From Pantoea allii (GTDB lineage: Bacteria; Pseudomonadota; Gammaproteobacteria; Enterobacterales; Enterobacteriaceae), in the NCBI RefSeq assembly GCF_002307475.1, contig NZ_NTMH01000002.1:19142-83141 (forward strand): a stretch of 64,000 nt of DNA, given 5' to 3'. Numbering within the stretch: the stretch's first letter is position 1; each line of letters starts with the position of its first letter. The notes under the pieces were generated by a model. It was not told the DNA's origin and searched no databases. It was given only the letters and a program-made list of their open reading frames with translations. The position numbers were made by a program, and so were the translations under genes. Shown here in pieces: positions 1 to 8,097 of the stretch.

Positions 1-305
1 AGTTCGTCGCGCCAGTGCTGGGTCAGATTGCCCCAGTCCTGAGCCGACATACGTTTATCCGCCGGCATGTTTTCAAGGCTGTCGCTGACGCTGGCAAGCG
101 GAATCCCAATGCGCTGTGCAATTTTAATAATGGCGACCCGTCGCAGAACATCACGGCTGTAGCGTCGCTGATTTCCGTTATTGCGGGTGCTAAAGATGAG
201 CCCTTTGCTTTCATAAAAATGCAGCGCAGAGACGGCAACGCCGCTGCGGCGCGCCACTTCACCCGGCGTCAGCACCGGTTTTGGGTAATTGCGATCTTTT
301 TTCAT
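1..305 (-). CDS. soxR: Redox-sensing regulator SoxR (partial, C-terminus outside window)
   Basis: MerR-family [2Fe-2S] sensor that activates soxS when its cluster is oxidised by redox-cycling compounds. About 101 N-terminal residues are visible: the start reads [18 protein letters not shown], followed by the MerR winged-helix signature ([15 protein letters not shown], then a GNQRRY wing) and the beginning of the dimerisation helix ([12 protein letters not shown]). The gene runs off the left edge, so the cysteine cluster near the C-terminus cannot be checked. The start is the ATG complementary to 303-305, only 11 nt from the SoxR operator, as in E. coli. It is divergent from soxS and shares its control region. 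Identity is secure from sequence and context. Confidence 0.95.
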   Translation of the reverse strand, partial: MKKDRNYPKPVLTPGEVARRSGVAVSALHFYESKGLIFSTRNNGNQRRYSRDVLRRVAIIKIAQRIGIPLASVSDSLENMPADKRMSAQDWGNLTQHWRDE

Positions 306-312
306 TTGGCAC

Positions 313-343
313 TTTACCTCAAGTTAACTTGAGGAATTATACT
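313..343 (+). promoter_or_regulatory. soxS promoter with SoxR operator (soxbox)
   Basis: The -35 TTTACC (313-318) and -10 TATACT (338-343) are separated by 19 bp, the over-long spacer typical of MerR-family activated promoters. Inside it lies a perfect 18-bp palindrome at 317-334 (CCTCAAGTTAACTTGAGG). This agrees with the E. coli soxS promoter as I know it. The leader from here to the soxS start is about 125 nt, longer than in E. coli. Confidence 0.93.
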
Positions 344-469
344 CTTTTCCCATCAGAACGACACGCTCCCTCACGACGTCATTCGCCAGCAAACGGGCGC
401 GATTTTCATCGCGACTCGCGCGCAAAGGCAGCATGAACGCACGGGGAAATTCACCAGAAGGATGAGGCC

Positions 470-895
470 ATGATACAAGAAGAGATCATTCATTCACTGA
501 CACACTGGATTGACCAAAACCTGGATAAGAGCCTGTCAATTGATGAAGTGGCCGCGAAATCAGGCTATTCGAAATGGCATCTGCAACGTATGTTCCGTAG
601 CGTGACGAAACAAACGTTGGGTGGTTATATTCGTGAACGCCGTCTGACTCTGGCCGCAGAAGCGCTGCGGCAAACTCAGCGCCCGGTATTCGATATTGCG
701 ATGCAATATGGTTATGACTCGCAGCAGACCTTCTCCAGGGTATTTCGCCGCCAGTTTTCCCAAACGCCCACGGCTTATCGCCATGCTATGCGCCGCCAGA
801 CGATTCAGCGTCCGCGCCTGATGAGTTTTGACTGCAGCGACAATATGACCAGCTTTACCCAGCGCACCATGGGCGAGTGCTGTCCGGTTAGCTGA
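470..895 (+). CDS. soxS: Superoxide-response activator SoxS, with long C-terminal extension
   Basis: AraC/XylS-type transcriptional activator of the superoxide regulon, synthesised when SoxR is oxidised. The protein is one DNA-binding domain with two helix-turn-helix motifs (SIDEVAAKSGYSKWHLQRMF near residues 23-43 and FDIAMQYGYDSQQTFSRVFR near 72-91), matching E. coli SoxS closely up to TPTAYRH. It is 141 residues, whereas E. coli SoxS has 107. The extra C-terminal tail of about 34 residues (after position 107) has Cys at 120 and a CC pair near the end, and I do not recognise it. The start ATG has a GAAGGA Shine-Dalgarno at 457-462. Upstream is the SoxR-controlled promoter; downstream is a GC-rich hairpin. 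Confidence 0.93.
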   Translation: MIQEEIIHSLTHWIDQNLDKSLSIDEVAAKSGYSKWHLQRMFRSVTKQTLGGYIRERRLTLAAEALRQTQRPVFDIAMQYGYDSQQTFSRVFRRQFSQTPTAYRHAMRRQTIQRPRLMSFDCSDNMTSFTQRTMGECCPVS

Positions 896-903
896 ATATC
901 ACC

Positions 904-930
904 GTGCGCCTGCCCAGGCGCACACCGCTT
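904..930 (+). terminator. Probable soxS terminator
   Basis: An 8-bp stem (GTGCGCCT at 904-911, AGGCGCAC at 916-923) with a 4-nt loop lies 9 nt after the soxS stop. The following T-run is short (CTTTT), so termination may be weak. Confidence 0.55.
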
Positions 931-1020
931 TTCTCAGGTTTCCTTCCCCTGCACCCGCCACCCACTTCTGCTGAAAAACCAGACAAATTTTGTACAAAAT
1001 TGGAAAATCGAATGCTATAG

Positions 1021-1036
1021 TGTGATCCACATCACA
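1021..1036 (+). promoter_or_regulatory. CRP site upstream of yjcB
   Basis: TGTGA-N6-TCACA with both half-sites perfect (TGTGATCCACATCACA). It lies about 105 nt before yjcB and directly follows a possible -10 (TATAGT). The likely role is cAMP-CRP control of yjcB; the direction of the effect cannot be told. Confidence 0.7.
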
Positions 1037-1141
1037 TTATGACATTTGTTGCCGACGAAAGAGCCCGACCTGACAGACTTTTCCGCCGACGTGATGCTCG
1101 CAGACAGTCAGGCGTAATCTCCGATTTTGAGGTCAAAATTG

Positions 1142-1423
1142 ATGGCTACCTTAACCACCAGTTTTCTTGTTATGCGCTGGGAATTGTTGAGCGCTGTAAT
1201 GATGTTCTTTGCCAGCACGTTAAAAACCCGACTTCGCCAGGATAGCCATCACGTGATGGCATTTATCTGTGGCAGCGTTGGCGTGGGAATGTCGTGCTGG
1301 TTTGTGACGGGCTTGATGGGCATCACGCTGAGTATGGAAAACGTACACCATTTTTTCAGCGTCTCTAAAGACGTCTTTATTGACGTAATGAGTCATGCGC
1401 CAGCTAACTGGCAAATGCCCTGA
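1142..1423 (+). CDS. yjcB: YjcB-family small membrane protein
   Basis: Small inner-membrane protein of unknown function. The protein (93 aa) opens MATLTTSFLVMRWELLSAVMM and carries two hydrophobic segments (roughly residues 8-27 and 42-63). It resembles E. coli YjcB in the WELLSAVMMFFASTL stretch and in the CWF.TGLMGIT segment, and it has the same neighbour (soxS). The ATG at 1142 is chosen over the upstream TTG at 1127 because TGAGG (1128-1132) lies 9 nt before it and the E. coli protein begins at the equivalent point. A perfect CRP site lies upstream and a strong terminator immediately follows. Confidence 0.82.
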   Translation: MATLTTSFLVMRWELLSAVMMFFASTLKTRLRQDSHHVMAFICGSVGVGMSCWFVTGLMGITLSMENVHHFFSVSKDVFIDVMSHAPANWQMP

Positions 1424-1432
1424 TTGACCAAT

Positions 1433-1459
1433 AAAAAACCCCGCAACGCGGGGTTTTTT
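1433..1459. terminator. Bidirectional terminator between yjcB and the tupA-like gene
   Basis: Symmetrical hairpin: A6, CCCCGC, AAC loop, GCGGGG, T6. It can end transcription from yjcB on the plus strand and from the ATP-grasp gene on the minus strand. Confidence 0.92.
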
Positions 1460-1475
1460 ATATTGCTGTGTAACG

Positions 1476-2438
1476 TCAAATTTTCTTCAACATGACAGGA
1501 ATCGCAATATCCTGCACTTCTACGTCCGGTCTCTGCGTTCCGCGACGATCCTGAATCCACATGTCACCCATCATCTGATCTAATCCGCTATCCAGTCCCG
1601 TCACCATGCCTGCGCCTGGCGTAAACGTAAGCTCGCCGAAGTAAATGTGTTGGTCATGGATATACCAGTCCACGCGCACATAGTCGAAGTCGCTGGCCAG
1701 CGTTTTGCTTAACGCCAGTGCCTGCTCTAACGAAGGCATAACCGTTGAGACGTCGAGCCCGGTATCACGAATCTTATGAAACACCTCGCTCAGGTTGTTC
1801 ACATAAAAGTTCATCGAAAGCTGAGGCTGGCCGCGGTTGTAAATGACCTGAAGCACATATTCAAAGTTGCCATCACGCTTGTTGAACATGTGAAACTTGT
1901 AATCAACCGGTGCCTGTTTGCCATCACCAATGTACTGCTCCACCAAAATGCGTGGCTTGATGTAGCGATAGTGGATCTCGCGTGCTTCGCTGGCAAAATC
2001 CGTTTTTAACCACGTGTAGCAGTTATGAATGATTTGCTGCTTGCGAAGGGCACTCGGTTCCTCCAGCACGATCTCTACCATGTTTGAAGCATGGTTTGGT
2101 TTAATCACCGTTCCCTTCCAGCGCGTCAGGTTGTTGAGCGTGGTGGGATCGGTGGTGTCGTGCAGCAAGGGAATCAGGTACGCACTACCGATTTTCTCAG
2201 CAATAAATTCACGCACCGAAAACTTGTCGGACAGGCGTGCATACAGCTGATAATCGCCATGGATGAACTTGCGATACAGCACTTTTTCATTGAAGACCTT
2301 TGGCTCATGCAGGTTGGGAAGCCTTCTGAACTTGCGGAAGTAATAAATCCGATCCTGATAAGTCCAGGGCATCTTCTTGATAAAGTACTGCAAACTTCTT
2401 CTAAGCTCTTGTTTTAACTTGAGCATATTTGACCTCAT
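1476..2438 (-). CDS. TupA-like ATP-grasp protein (polysaccharide-associated)
   Basis: 320-residue soluble protein with the features of the TupA-like ATP-grasp family, found in exopolysaccharide and teichuronopeptide clusters and thought to ligate an amino acid to a sugar acid. Visible landmarks: N-terminal YYFRKFRRLPNLHEPKVFNEK, the family KPNHAS motif near residue 114, the ILVEQYI strand, and the C-terminal metal/ATP site FDYVRVDWYI...YFGELTFTPGAG. No signal peptide or membrane segment. Its ATG overlaps the stop of the flippase gene (ATGA at 2435-2438), so the two are translationally coupled. No glycosyltransferase or polymerase gene accompanies the pair. The actual ligand is unknown. Confidence 0.8.
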   Translation of the reverse strand: MRSNMLKLKQELRRSLQYFIKKMPWTYQDRIYYFRKFRRLPNLHEPKVFNEKVLYRKFIHGDYQLYARLSDKFSVREFIAEKIGSAYLIPLLHDTTDPTTLNNLTRWKGTVIKPNHASNMVEIVLEEPSALRKQQIIHNCYTWLKTDFASEAREIHYRYIKPRILVEQYIGDGKQAPVDYKFHMFNKRDGNFEYVLQVIYNRGQPQLSMNFYVNNLSEVFHKIRDTGLDVSTVMPSLEQALALSKTLASDFDYVRVDWYIHDQHIYFGELTFTPGAGMVTGLDSGLDQMMGDMWIQDRRGTQRPDVEVQDIAIPVMLKKI

Positions 2439-3691
2439 TTGTAGGTTTTGTAGTTGAGTGAGGAAACCTGGATTTTTTGAATAACGCCGTGTTTAAAAAA
2501 ATAATTCATGACGGTCAGGGACAGGAGCTCTGAAAGAAAAACGCTCCATGCGGCTCCCGTAATGCCGTAGTCCTGAATTAGCCACCAGGAAAGCGGCATG
2601 CTGATGATCACCAGACAAATGATTTTCTTCAGTAAATAATCAAAGCCCCCTTCTTTCACCATGTAGCGATACGCGACGGTTCCCAGTGCCGAAAAGCTGG
2701 TTGCTATCGACAGCAGGGTGATGAGCTGGCCCGACTGCCTGAACGCCGGGCCATACAACGCCGTGATGATCTGTTCGCCAAACAGCGCAACGATAAGCAG
2801 CATCAGCAGGGACACGGCCATCACGTAGCCATTGAGCCGCGCCGTCAGCCTGATCGCTTCATCACCGCGCGCCCGAAAAATTTCGCTGAAGCACGAGGTA
2901 ATCAGCGCGACCGGGATAAAAATCCATGAAGCGGCGATGGTATTGGCTGCGGCAAACAAGCCCAGTTCTTGTGCAGACGCGATGCCTGCCAAAAACATCT
3001 GCGCGGCTTTTACCTGTATAGAAATAAAGATGCTGGAAATCGCCAGCGGCAATCCGGCATACATCAGGTAACGCAAATACAGCGTGCGCGTCGCCGGCGG
3101 CGGGAGCCGATCCTGATGCGCCTGGTAAAAGGCGTAGCGTTTGATGGCGTAGGGCACTAACGTCACCGTGACCACTGACAGCGTTAGCCACAGTGGGTTA
3201 AGGCGTAACCAGGCAATGATAAAGCTCAGGGCAAAGCTCATCAGCATGCCAGCCGCATTCGCAACGGCGTTGAGCTTTGAAGCTAAACGCGCGTTGTTGT
3301 AGACGCTAAAGGTGTCCTGCGTGACAAAAACAGACGCCACAAATGAGGCCAGCGCAAATGCCAGGAAATTTTCCTGCATGTTGTACCAAACCCAAATTAA
3401 TACCGGCACCGAGGTAAGAAGTAATAAACCCATACGCAACGTGCGTGCAATGCGCATTAAACGTAAAGCTTTTGTCGCATTTTTACTGACACGTTTAAAC
3501 AAAATAGTTTCAGTGCCAAATATGGCTATGGTTTGCACCATGGCAAATAATGACGTTGAAAACGCCATCTGACCAAATAGGGTCGGACCAAAGGATTTGG
3601 CCACATAAGACGTCACGAAAATGACGCCAAAAACGGAGATAATCTTTTCAGACATCATCCAGGCGGCATTAGCCATTACGCTCAATTTCAT
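2435..3691 (-). CDS. Wzx-like polysaccharide flippase
   Basis: 418-residue polytopic membrane protein of the MVF/MOP oligosaccharide-flippase superfamily (Wzx/RfbX type), which moves lipid-linked oligosaccharides across the inner membrane. About 12 hydrophobic segments are spread over the whole length; typical N-terminal traits are MSEKIISVFGVIFVTSYVAKSFGP and LFGQMAFSTSLF. The ATG at 3691 is preferred over the TTG at 3694 because AAGGA lies 8 nt upstream. It forms a two-gene operon with the ATP-grasp gene through a 4-bp ATGA overlap. Upstream is an AT-rich region without a recognisable JUMPstart/ops element. The substrate is unknown; no assembly cluster lies within the window. Confidence 0.85.
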   Translation of the reverse strand: MKLSVMANAAWMMSEKIISVFGVIFVTSYVAKSFGPTLFGQMAFSTSLFAMVQTIAIFGTETILFKRVSKNATKALRLMRIARTLRMGLLLLTSVPVLIWVWYNMQENFLAFALASFVASVFVTQDTFSVYNNARLASKLNAVANAAGMLMSFALSFIIAWLRLNPLWLTLSVVTVTLVPYAIKRYAFYQAHQDRLPPPATRTLYLRYLMYAGLPLAISSIFISIQVKAAQMFLAGIASAQELGLFAAANTIAASWIFIPVALITSCFSEIFRARGDEAIRLTARLNGYVMAVSLLMLLIVALFGEQIITALYGPAFRQSGQLITLLSIATSFSALGTVAYRYMVKEGGFDYLLKKIICLVIISMPLSWWLIQDYGITGAAWSVFLSELLSLTVMNYFFKHGVIQKIQVSSLNYKTYK

Positions 3692-4209
3692 CAACTATTC
3701 CTTAGTATTACTCTACCTCTACCGCATCCCCATCCCTGGGGCGAAGTAATAAGCGCTTAAATTTCAAAGCGAAATTATAAACATCAAGCCAGTCCGGCTC
3801 GGAAATGAGAATCGGGTCTTATTTTATCGAGTGAATTCAGGAGAATTCTGATTATACCTGGCCCGAATACCGCCTGGTGGAAACGATTTCAAAGTGAAAT
3901 CAATAATGTTTCCAAAAACCACCCTTCCATAATAAAACAGGTCAAGGAATGTTGAATATCAAATTTACAGTCGTTTTTTATCTTTGGGATGCGATGAATT
4001 TATATCAAAAACCGCATGCCAGGAAGGCGCGGCATCCCGATCAGAATAAAATAAGATTTATCCCATGATGATATTTATTCTAAATATCTTAATTTAACCC
4101 TCGCAATTTAACGTGCGTATTTAAATACGGCACTCAATGAAATCATACAGTACCAAAGGTTAATAAAGTAATTCTCATCCATTAATTGATAAGAAAGGTA
4201 AGAGCATTT
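3692..4209. other. AT-rich intergenic region, no gene seen
   Basis: 518 bp, clearly richer in A/T than its flanks. It must hold the promoter of the flippase operon (minus) and whatever drives the transposase fragment (plus). I see no convincing ops element, tRNA or complete ORF. The composition suggests horizontally acquired DNA. Confidence 0.6.
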
Positions 4210-4605
4210 ATGAGAAAGTCACGATATAGCGAAGATCAAATCACAAATGCCATTAAAGCTTCTGAATCGGGCGTTAAAGTTAAAGAGATTTGTGAGGAGC
4301 TTGGCATCTCTGAGGCAACCTTCTACAGCTGGAAGAAGAAGTTCTCTGGGTTATCTTCAGAAGAAGGCAGAAAAATCAAAGAACTGGAAGAACAAGTTCA
4401 GTCTCTGACGCGTGAACTACATGCGCTCAACTCGGATAAGGAAATGCTACAAAGCGTCCTGAAGAACTTCTTCACCACGAATGACAAACGTCAGGCGGTC
4501 AACTTCTTACAGAGCACTTTTGATGTTGGAACCCGGCGCAGCTGCCGTTTACTGGATATAAGCCGTAGCGTTTATCATTACCCAGCCGGTTCTGATAACC
4601 GCTAA
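4210..4605 (+). pseudogene. IS3-family transposase OrfA, truncated and joined to an OrfB fragment
   Basis: 131-residue product. Residues 1-45 are the OrfA helix-turn-helix of IS3-family (IS51/IS407-like) elements (MRKSRYSEDQI, then LGISEATFYSWKKKFSGL). A coiled-coil leucine-zipper stretch follows (KIKELEEQVQSLTRELHALN). From about residue 92 it continues in the same frame into what looks like the start of OrfB (RRSCRLLDISRSVYHYPAG), where the reading frame ends at TAATAG. The DDE integrase domain is missing, so the element cannot transpose by itself. In intact members OrfB is reached by a frameshift; here the two pieces are fused. I could not identify flanking terminal inverted repeats. Confidence 0.75.
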
Positions 4606-5517
4606 TAGTGAGATTACGGCTTTTAATGGCCACATCGCTGCGATTTGTTCTTACCAGAAGAGATGAAGAGCATTTAACAGGACATTTATGGTGGTGCGCT
4701 TCGCCCGGTCCGTAATTAATGAATGGATTGGCGGTTACGCTTCTTTTTTTGCGGTAAAATTGATTCACAACAGCAAAAGTCTCGCTATCTACGCCACTTT
4801 TATCCGCCCAATCTCATTTCGGTGAGATTGGCGTCTCTCTTTTTTTTCATTAGCATCCCTAAAAGAACCTATATCCCCTGTGCTTTTATGTTCAGTGCTG
4901 GTAATGATATCCAGGCCAACATGCTGTTTTTTTCAGCCCAGGCTGGCCCTGAGAAATTTTTTGCCGATCGCGGAATGATTTCCAACAGCATAAAAAGGTA
5001 AAAAAAGCCCAGAATAATCCCAGAAAAATAGTTTATTGCTACTTATCACTTTCTTCAGCAAATACCGCTTGTGGGGTGCTATTGATGCCCATTGTTAAAC
5101 ATTAAATAAAAGCGAAGCGTGGTGAAATCCCGATTTAATTAGGGATAGCTGGAGTAAAAGGGGGTCTTTTATAAGGAATTATCTTAACCAAACGGCCTGG
5201 CAGCCCGGTTTTCGGGCGTTAAATTCGCCTCCAGGATACACATCGCCCCCCGATCAATGCCCTTTGAAGGTTAATCGTGGTCGCAACCTGGACAGAATTG
5301 CCTATTTTTTGCTCAAAATAAGGCTTTGCACGGCGGTAAATGACCGGGTGAGATCGTATTTTGCCGGGAACAGTACGTGGCATTTAACTGTTGAGAGCCG
5401 ATTTCCGCCGTGCCAGTGGCCGATTTCGGCATTATTTCGCCAATCCTGAGTGAGGCATTATCTGAAAAAGCGTGAATATCACCCTTAGTAATAATCAATC
5501 ACAAGCGGTAATTATTA
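4606..5517. other. Degenerate/non-coding scar after the transposase fragment
   Basis: 912 bp with no ORF I can support. It contains one strong terminator (4805-4847) with no gene in front of it, and otherwise AT-rich sequence with short hairpins. A possible 92-codon frame from 4723 lies across the terminator and looks spurious. Most likely this is decayed mobile or horizontally acquired DNA. Confidence 0.55.
4805..4847 (+). terminator. Orphan Rho-independent terminator
   Basis: Stem CCAATCTCA (4808-4816) / TGAGATTGG (4823-4831), extended by two further pairs past a one-base bulge, loop TTTCGG, then TCTCTC and a T-run. No intact plus-strand gene precedes it within 200 bp, so it probably ended a gene now lost. 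Confidence 0.8.
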
Positions 5518-6477
5518 TCAGGGATCGATGGCGGTCACCCGGGGTTGAGGTTTAATCCGCATGGCTCCTACCACGCCCAGGATCAGACAAGTAATACCAG
5601 CGGAAGTTAAGGCCGGTGGCCAGCTTTGATACCAGACAAAAGTCCATAACAGCCCAAACAGAATTTCAAACACGATGAGCGGCCCCATTAAAACCGTGGG
5701 TAAGCGTTGGCTGGCCGCGTTCCAGCATAAGGTCCCGACCCATGAGCAGAGCAGCCCGATGATCAACATTAATGAGACGAACACCTGCGGTCGGGGACCA
5801 AATGGCAGGGCAAAGTCGGGCCGTTGCCACGCCAGTTGCGCACTCACCAACGCGTACATTACCAGGGCCAGCGGCAGAGTCACTAATCCCTGGGCTGTCG
5901 CCCATGTGGCCGGTTTAAGTTGAGGATGGGTTCGTAACCAGCGCGCATTACGCAGCGGATACCAGGTCTAGCAGATGACTGCCATCACCGCCAGGCCAAT
6001 CCCCGTCAGATAACGGCGGCCATCAAGCGACGCGCCTTGCGACTGCAACTCTGCTGCATTGACACAGACGAGGCCGGCTCCTGTTACCATCAATGCCGGG
6101 ATCAGCCGCCGCCAGGACAGCCGTCCTTCAAGATGGCCGTAACACAGGTTAGCGGTGACGGCGATAACGATGGGTAAGGTGCCAATAATCATGGTGGAAA
6201 CCGGCGCGCCCGTTCGCTGGATAGCATTGGCGAGAAACGCGTAATAAAGCAGGTTGCCGATCAGCGACAGCTTCAAGGCTTCCCGCCAGTGAGCGGACGT
6301 AAGCTGACGCAGTCGATGACGATCGTGCCAGGCCAGCGGCAGGGCTATCAGCCCAAAGGCCACATAACGTCCCGCCGACTGTAAGGTGCCCGGGTAATCC
6401 GGGACCAGGATCGGTCCGACAAAAATCAGCCCCCACATCATGCCTGCGGCAAGGGCAAACAGTATCCCCATCAACAT
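5518..6477 (-). pseudogene. DMT/EamA-family exporter interrupted by an in-frame amber codon
   Basis: Ten-helix drug/metabolite transporter with two EamA repeats; homologues export amino acids or other metabolites. The frame is open across all 320 codons except one TAG (complement of 5968-5970) at codon 170, which splits it into 169- and 149-residue halves. The flanking sequence reads AVIC-stop-TWYPLRNARW. Family members usually carry CWTWYP here, so a single G-to-A change in TGG explains the stop. No frameshift is present. The start at 6477 has AGGA 7 nt upstream; a TTG at 6525 is an alternative. It is followed upstream by an AraC-type gene on the same strand, a common pairing. It is either a recent pseudogene, a sequencing error or a suppressed stop. 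Confidence 0.85.
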
Positions 6478-6553
6478 CGTTTTTTCCTGTCTGAGTTTTA
6501 ACATCAGTGTGACCAAATCAGGCAAGAAAGGCTTGTAGCAAATTGCGCTCAGG

Positions 6554-7381
6554 CTATCGCGAGATTATCTGTTTCTGATAACGCCCTGGGGTAATGCCAT
6601 AACGGTTAGCAAAGGCGCGCGTGAGATGCGCCTGGTCGGTCAAGCCCACCGCAGCGGCCACGCTGGCGATCGCCTCGCCCTGCGCCAGCCTCTCTTTGGC
6701 TTCATACAGTCGGTACGCCATTAACATTTGCTGAGGTGTCACGTGGAAACGATCGCGGAAAGCCCGTAAAAAATGCCAGGGCGATAATGAGACTAAGGCT
6801 GCCAGCGTCTCCAGCCTGACCGGTTCAGCCAGATTCGCACGCAGGTAGTCGCGCACCTTGTCGAAGCGATGCCTGGCTTCCGCTTTGCGGGGAGAGGACA
6901 TGCGCGCCAGCGGGCGCAATTGAAGCAGCAGTTCTGATAACAAACTGTAACGTGCCAGCGCCGTTTCGGCGTGCCACAACGTCGAGAGAACCTGCGATAG
7001 CGGTTGTGCCAGACGGATATCCGTCCTGAGCGCGTCGTTAAACCACCAGCCGCGGTCACCGCTGAGTTCATCCATCAGCTGCGGCTGGATGTAAATCATT
7101 TGATAACGCCAGCCCTCTTCGCAGGCCGATTCGCCGGTGTGCAGCTCATCTGGATTCATCATCACCAGCGAATGCGCCGGTGCGGTGTACTGCGTACCAC
7201 GATAGCGAAAACGTTGCGCGCCCGCCTCAATCGTCCCAATGCCAAACGCTTCATGCGTATGTGGTTCAAATGCGTAACGAGAGATATGTGCCTGATAAAG
7301 CTCCACGCCGGGCAGTTCAGGCGATTGCTTAAACTGCGCGCGATCTTTTTCACAGGGGAAAACCGCAGGAATGCCCTCCAC
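6554..7381 (-). CDS. AraC-family transcriptional regulator
   Basis: 275 residues from the preferred start. The N-terminal half is an AraC-type cupin sensor (HTHEAFGIGTIEAGAQRFRY, then an LVMMNPDELHTG stretch), and the C-terminal 100 residues hold the two helix-turn-helix motifs (LETLAALVSLSPWHFLRAFR and IASVAAAVGLTDQAHLTRAF, ending in the FANRYGITPGRYQ signature). The GTG at 7381 is chosen because an AAGGAGAGG Shine-Dalgarno lies 4-12 nt before it; the frame stays open to an ATG at 7489. It lies just upstream of the DMT exporter on the same strand and divergent from the cysteine hydrolase, so it probably controls both. The effector is unknown. Confidence 0.85.
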   Translation of the reverse strand: MEGIPAVFPCEKDRAQFKQSPELPGVELYQAHISRYAFEPHTHEAFGIGTIEAGAQRFRYRGTQYTAPAHSLVMMNPDELHTGESACEEGWRYQMIYIQPQLMDELSGDRGWWFNDALRTDIRLAQPLSQVLSTLWHAETALARYSLLSELLLQLRPLARMSSPRKAEARHRFDKVRDYLRANLAEPVRLETLAALVSLSPWHFLRAFRDRFHVTPQQMLMAYRLYEAKERLAQGEAIASVAAAVGLTDQAHLTRAFANRYGITPGRYQKQIISR

Positions 7382-7506
7382 GTCACCTCTCCTTTTATAT
7401 GCGACACCGTCTTTTATATTGCCCGCAAAGCACGACGACAGGCAAAGATTGTCATCCCCGTTTGAATACGCAACACTGCTAACAGGCATCCTGACAAGGA
7501 ACGATC

Positions 7507-8025
7507 ATGCAGCGTGTAGTAATGGTAGTTGATATGCAAAATGGTGTGTTTGCATCGCCGCGTTTCGATCGCGCAGGGCGAGTCGCCCAGATCAACCGGC
7601 TGATCAGACAGGCTGACATTACCCTGTTTATTCAGCATCGCGAAGGAAACATGACGGAAGGCAGCCATGCGTTTGCCCTGTTACCTGATATTGAACAACC
7701 CCAGAATGCGCATTACATCACCAAAACCGCGTGCGACAGCTTCTGGCAAACGCCCCTGGCGTCGCTGCTGACCACTTTATCGGTTACCGACTTCGTGATT
7801 TGTGGCTGTGCCACCGACTACTGTGTTGATACCACTATTAAAGTGGGCGCGAGTTTAGGTTATCGCATCACCGTGGCAGCCGATGCGCACACCACCGCCG
7901 ACCGCACTTACGTCAGCGCGGAGCAATTAATTGGTCAGCATAATGAAGTGTGGGCGGGTTTTGGTCTGCCGGGTAACGTGCCGCGCGTCGTCAATACCGA
8001 AACCCTGCTGGCTGAATGGCGGTAG
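7507..8025 (+). CDS. Cysteine hydrolase, isochorismatase family
   Basis: 172-residue protein of the isochorismatase-like amidase fold (nicotinamidase/ureidoacrylate-amidase relatives). The catalytic triad is visible: Asp9 in VVDMQNG, Lys73 in ITKTACDSF and Cys106 in the family motif CGCATDYCVDTT; the non-prolyl cis-peptide region lies just before that cysteine. Length fits the short cytoplasmic members. It is divergent from the AraC-type regulator, with about 125 bp between the two starts, suggesting joint control. The substrate (an amide or vinyl ether) cannot be deduced. The ATG at 7507 is preceded by AAGGA. Confidence 0.85.
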   Translation: MQRVVMVVDMQNGVFASPRFDRAGRVAQINRLIRQADITLFIQHREGNMTEGSHAFALLPDIEQPQNAHYITKTACDSFWQTPLASLLTTLSVTDFVICGCATDYCVDTTIKVGASLGYRITVAADAHTTADRTYVSAEQLIGQHNEVWAGFGLPGNVPRVVNTETLLAEWR

Positions 8026-8097
8026 CGGCGACCAACCAAAAGGCACCTGAGCCTATACTTTATGCTCTGACTACTCTTAACGGTAAGGCTATGACTT

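Noticed and set aside
1127..1141. Upstream TTG start for yjcB
   Set aside because: The ATG at 1142 has a better-placed ribosome site and matches the E. coli protein start.
3692..4209. JUMPstart/ops element before the flippase operon
   Set aside because: The GGCGGTAGCGT core was looked for on both strands and not found.
4723..5001. 92-codon plus-strand ORF after the transposase fragment
   Set aside because: It runs straight through a strong terminator, has no ribosome site and no recognisable family; it lies in degenerate AT-rich DNA.
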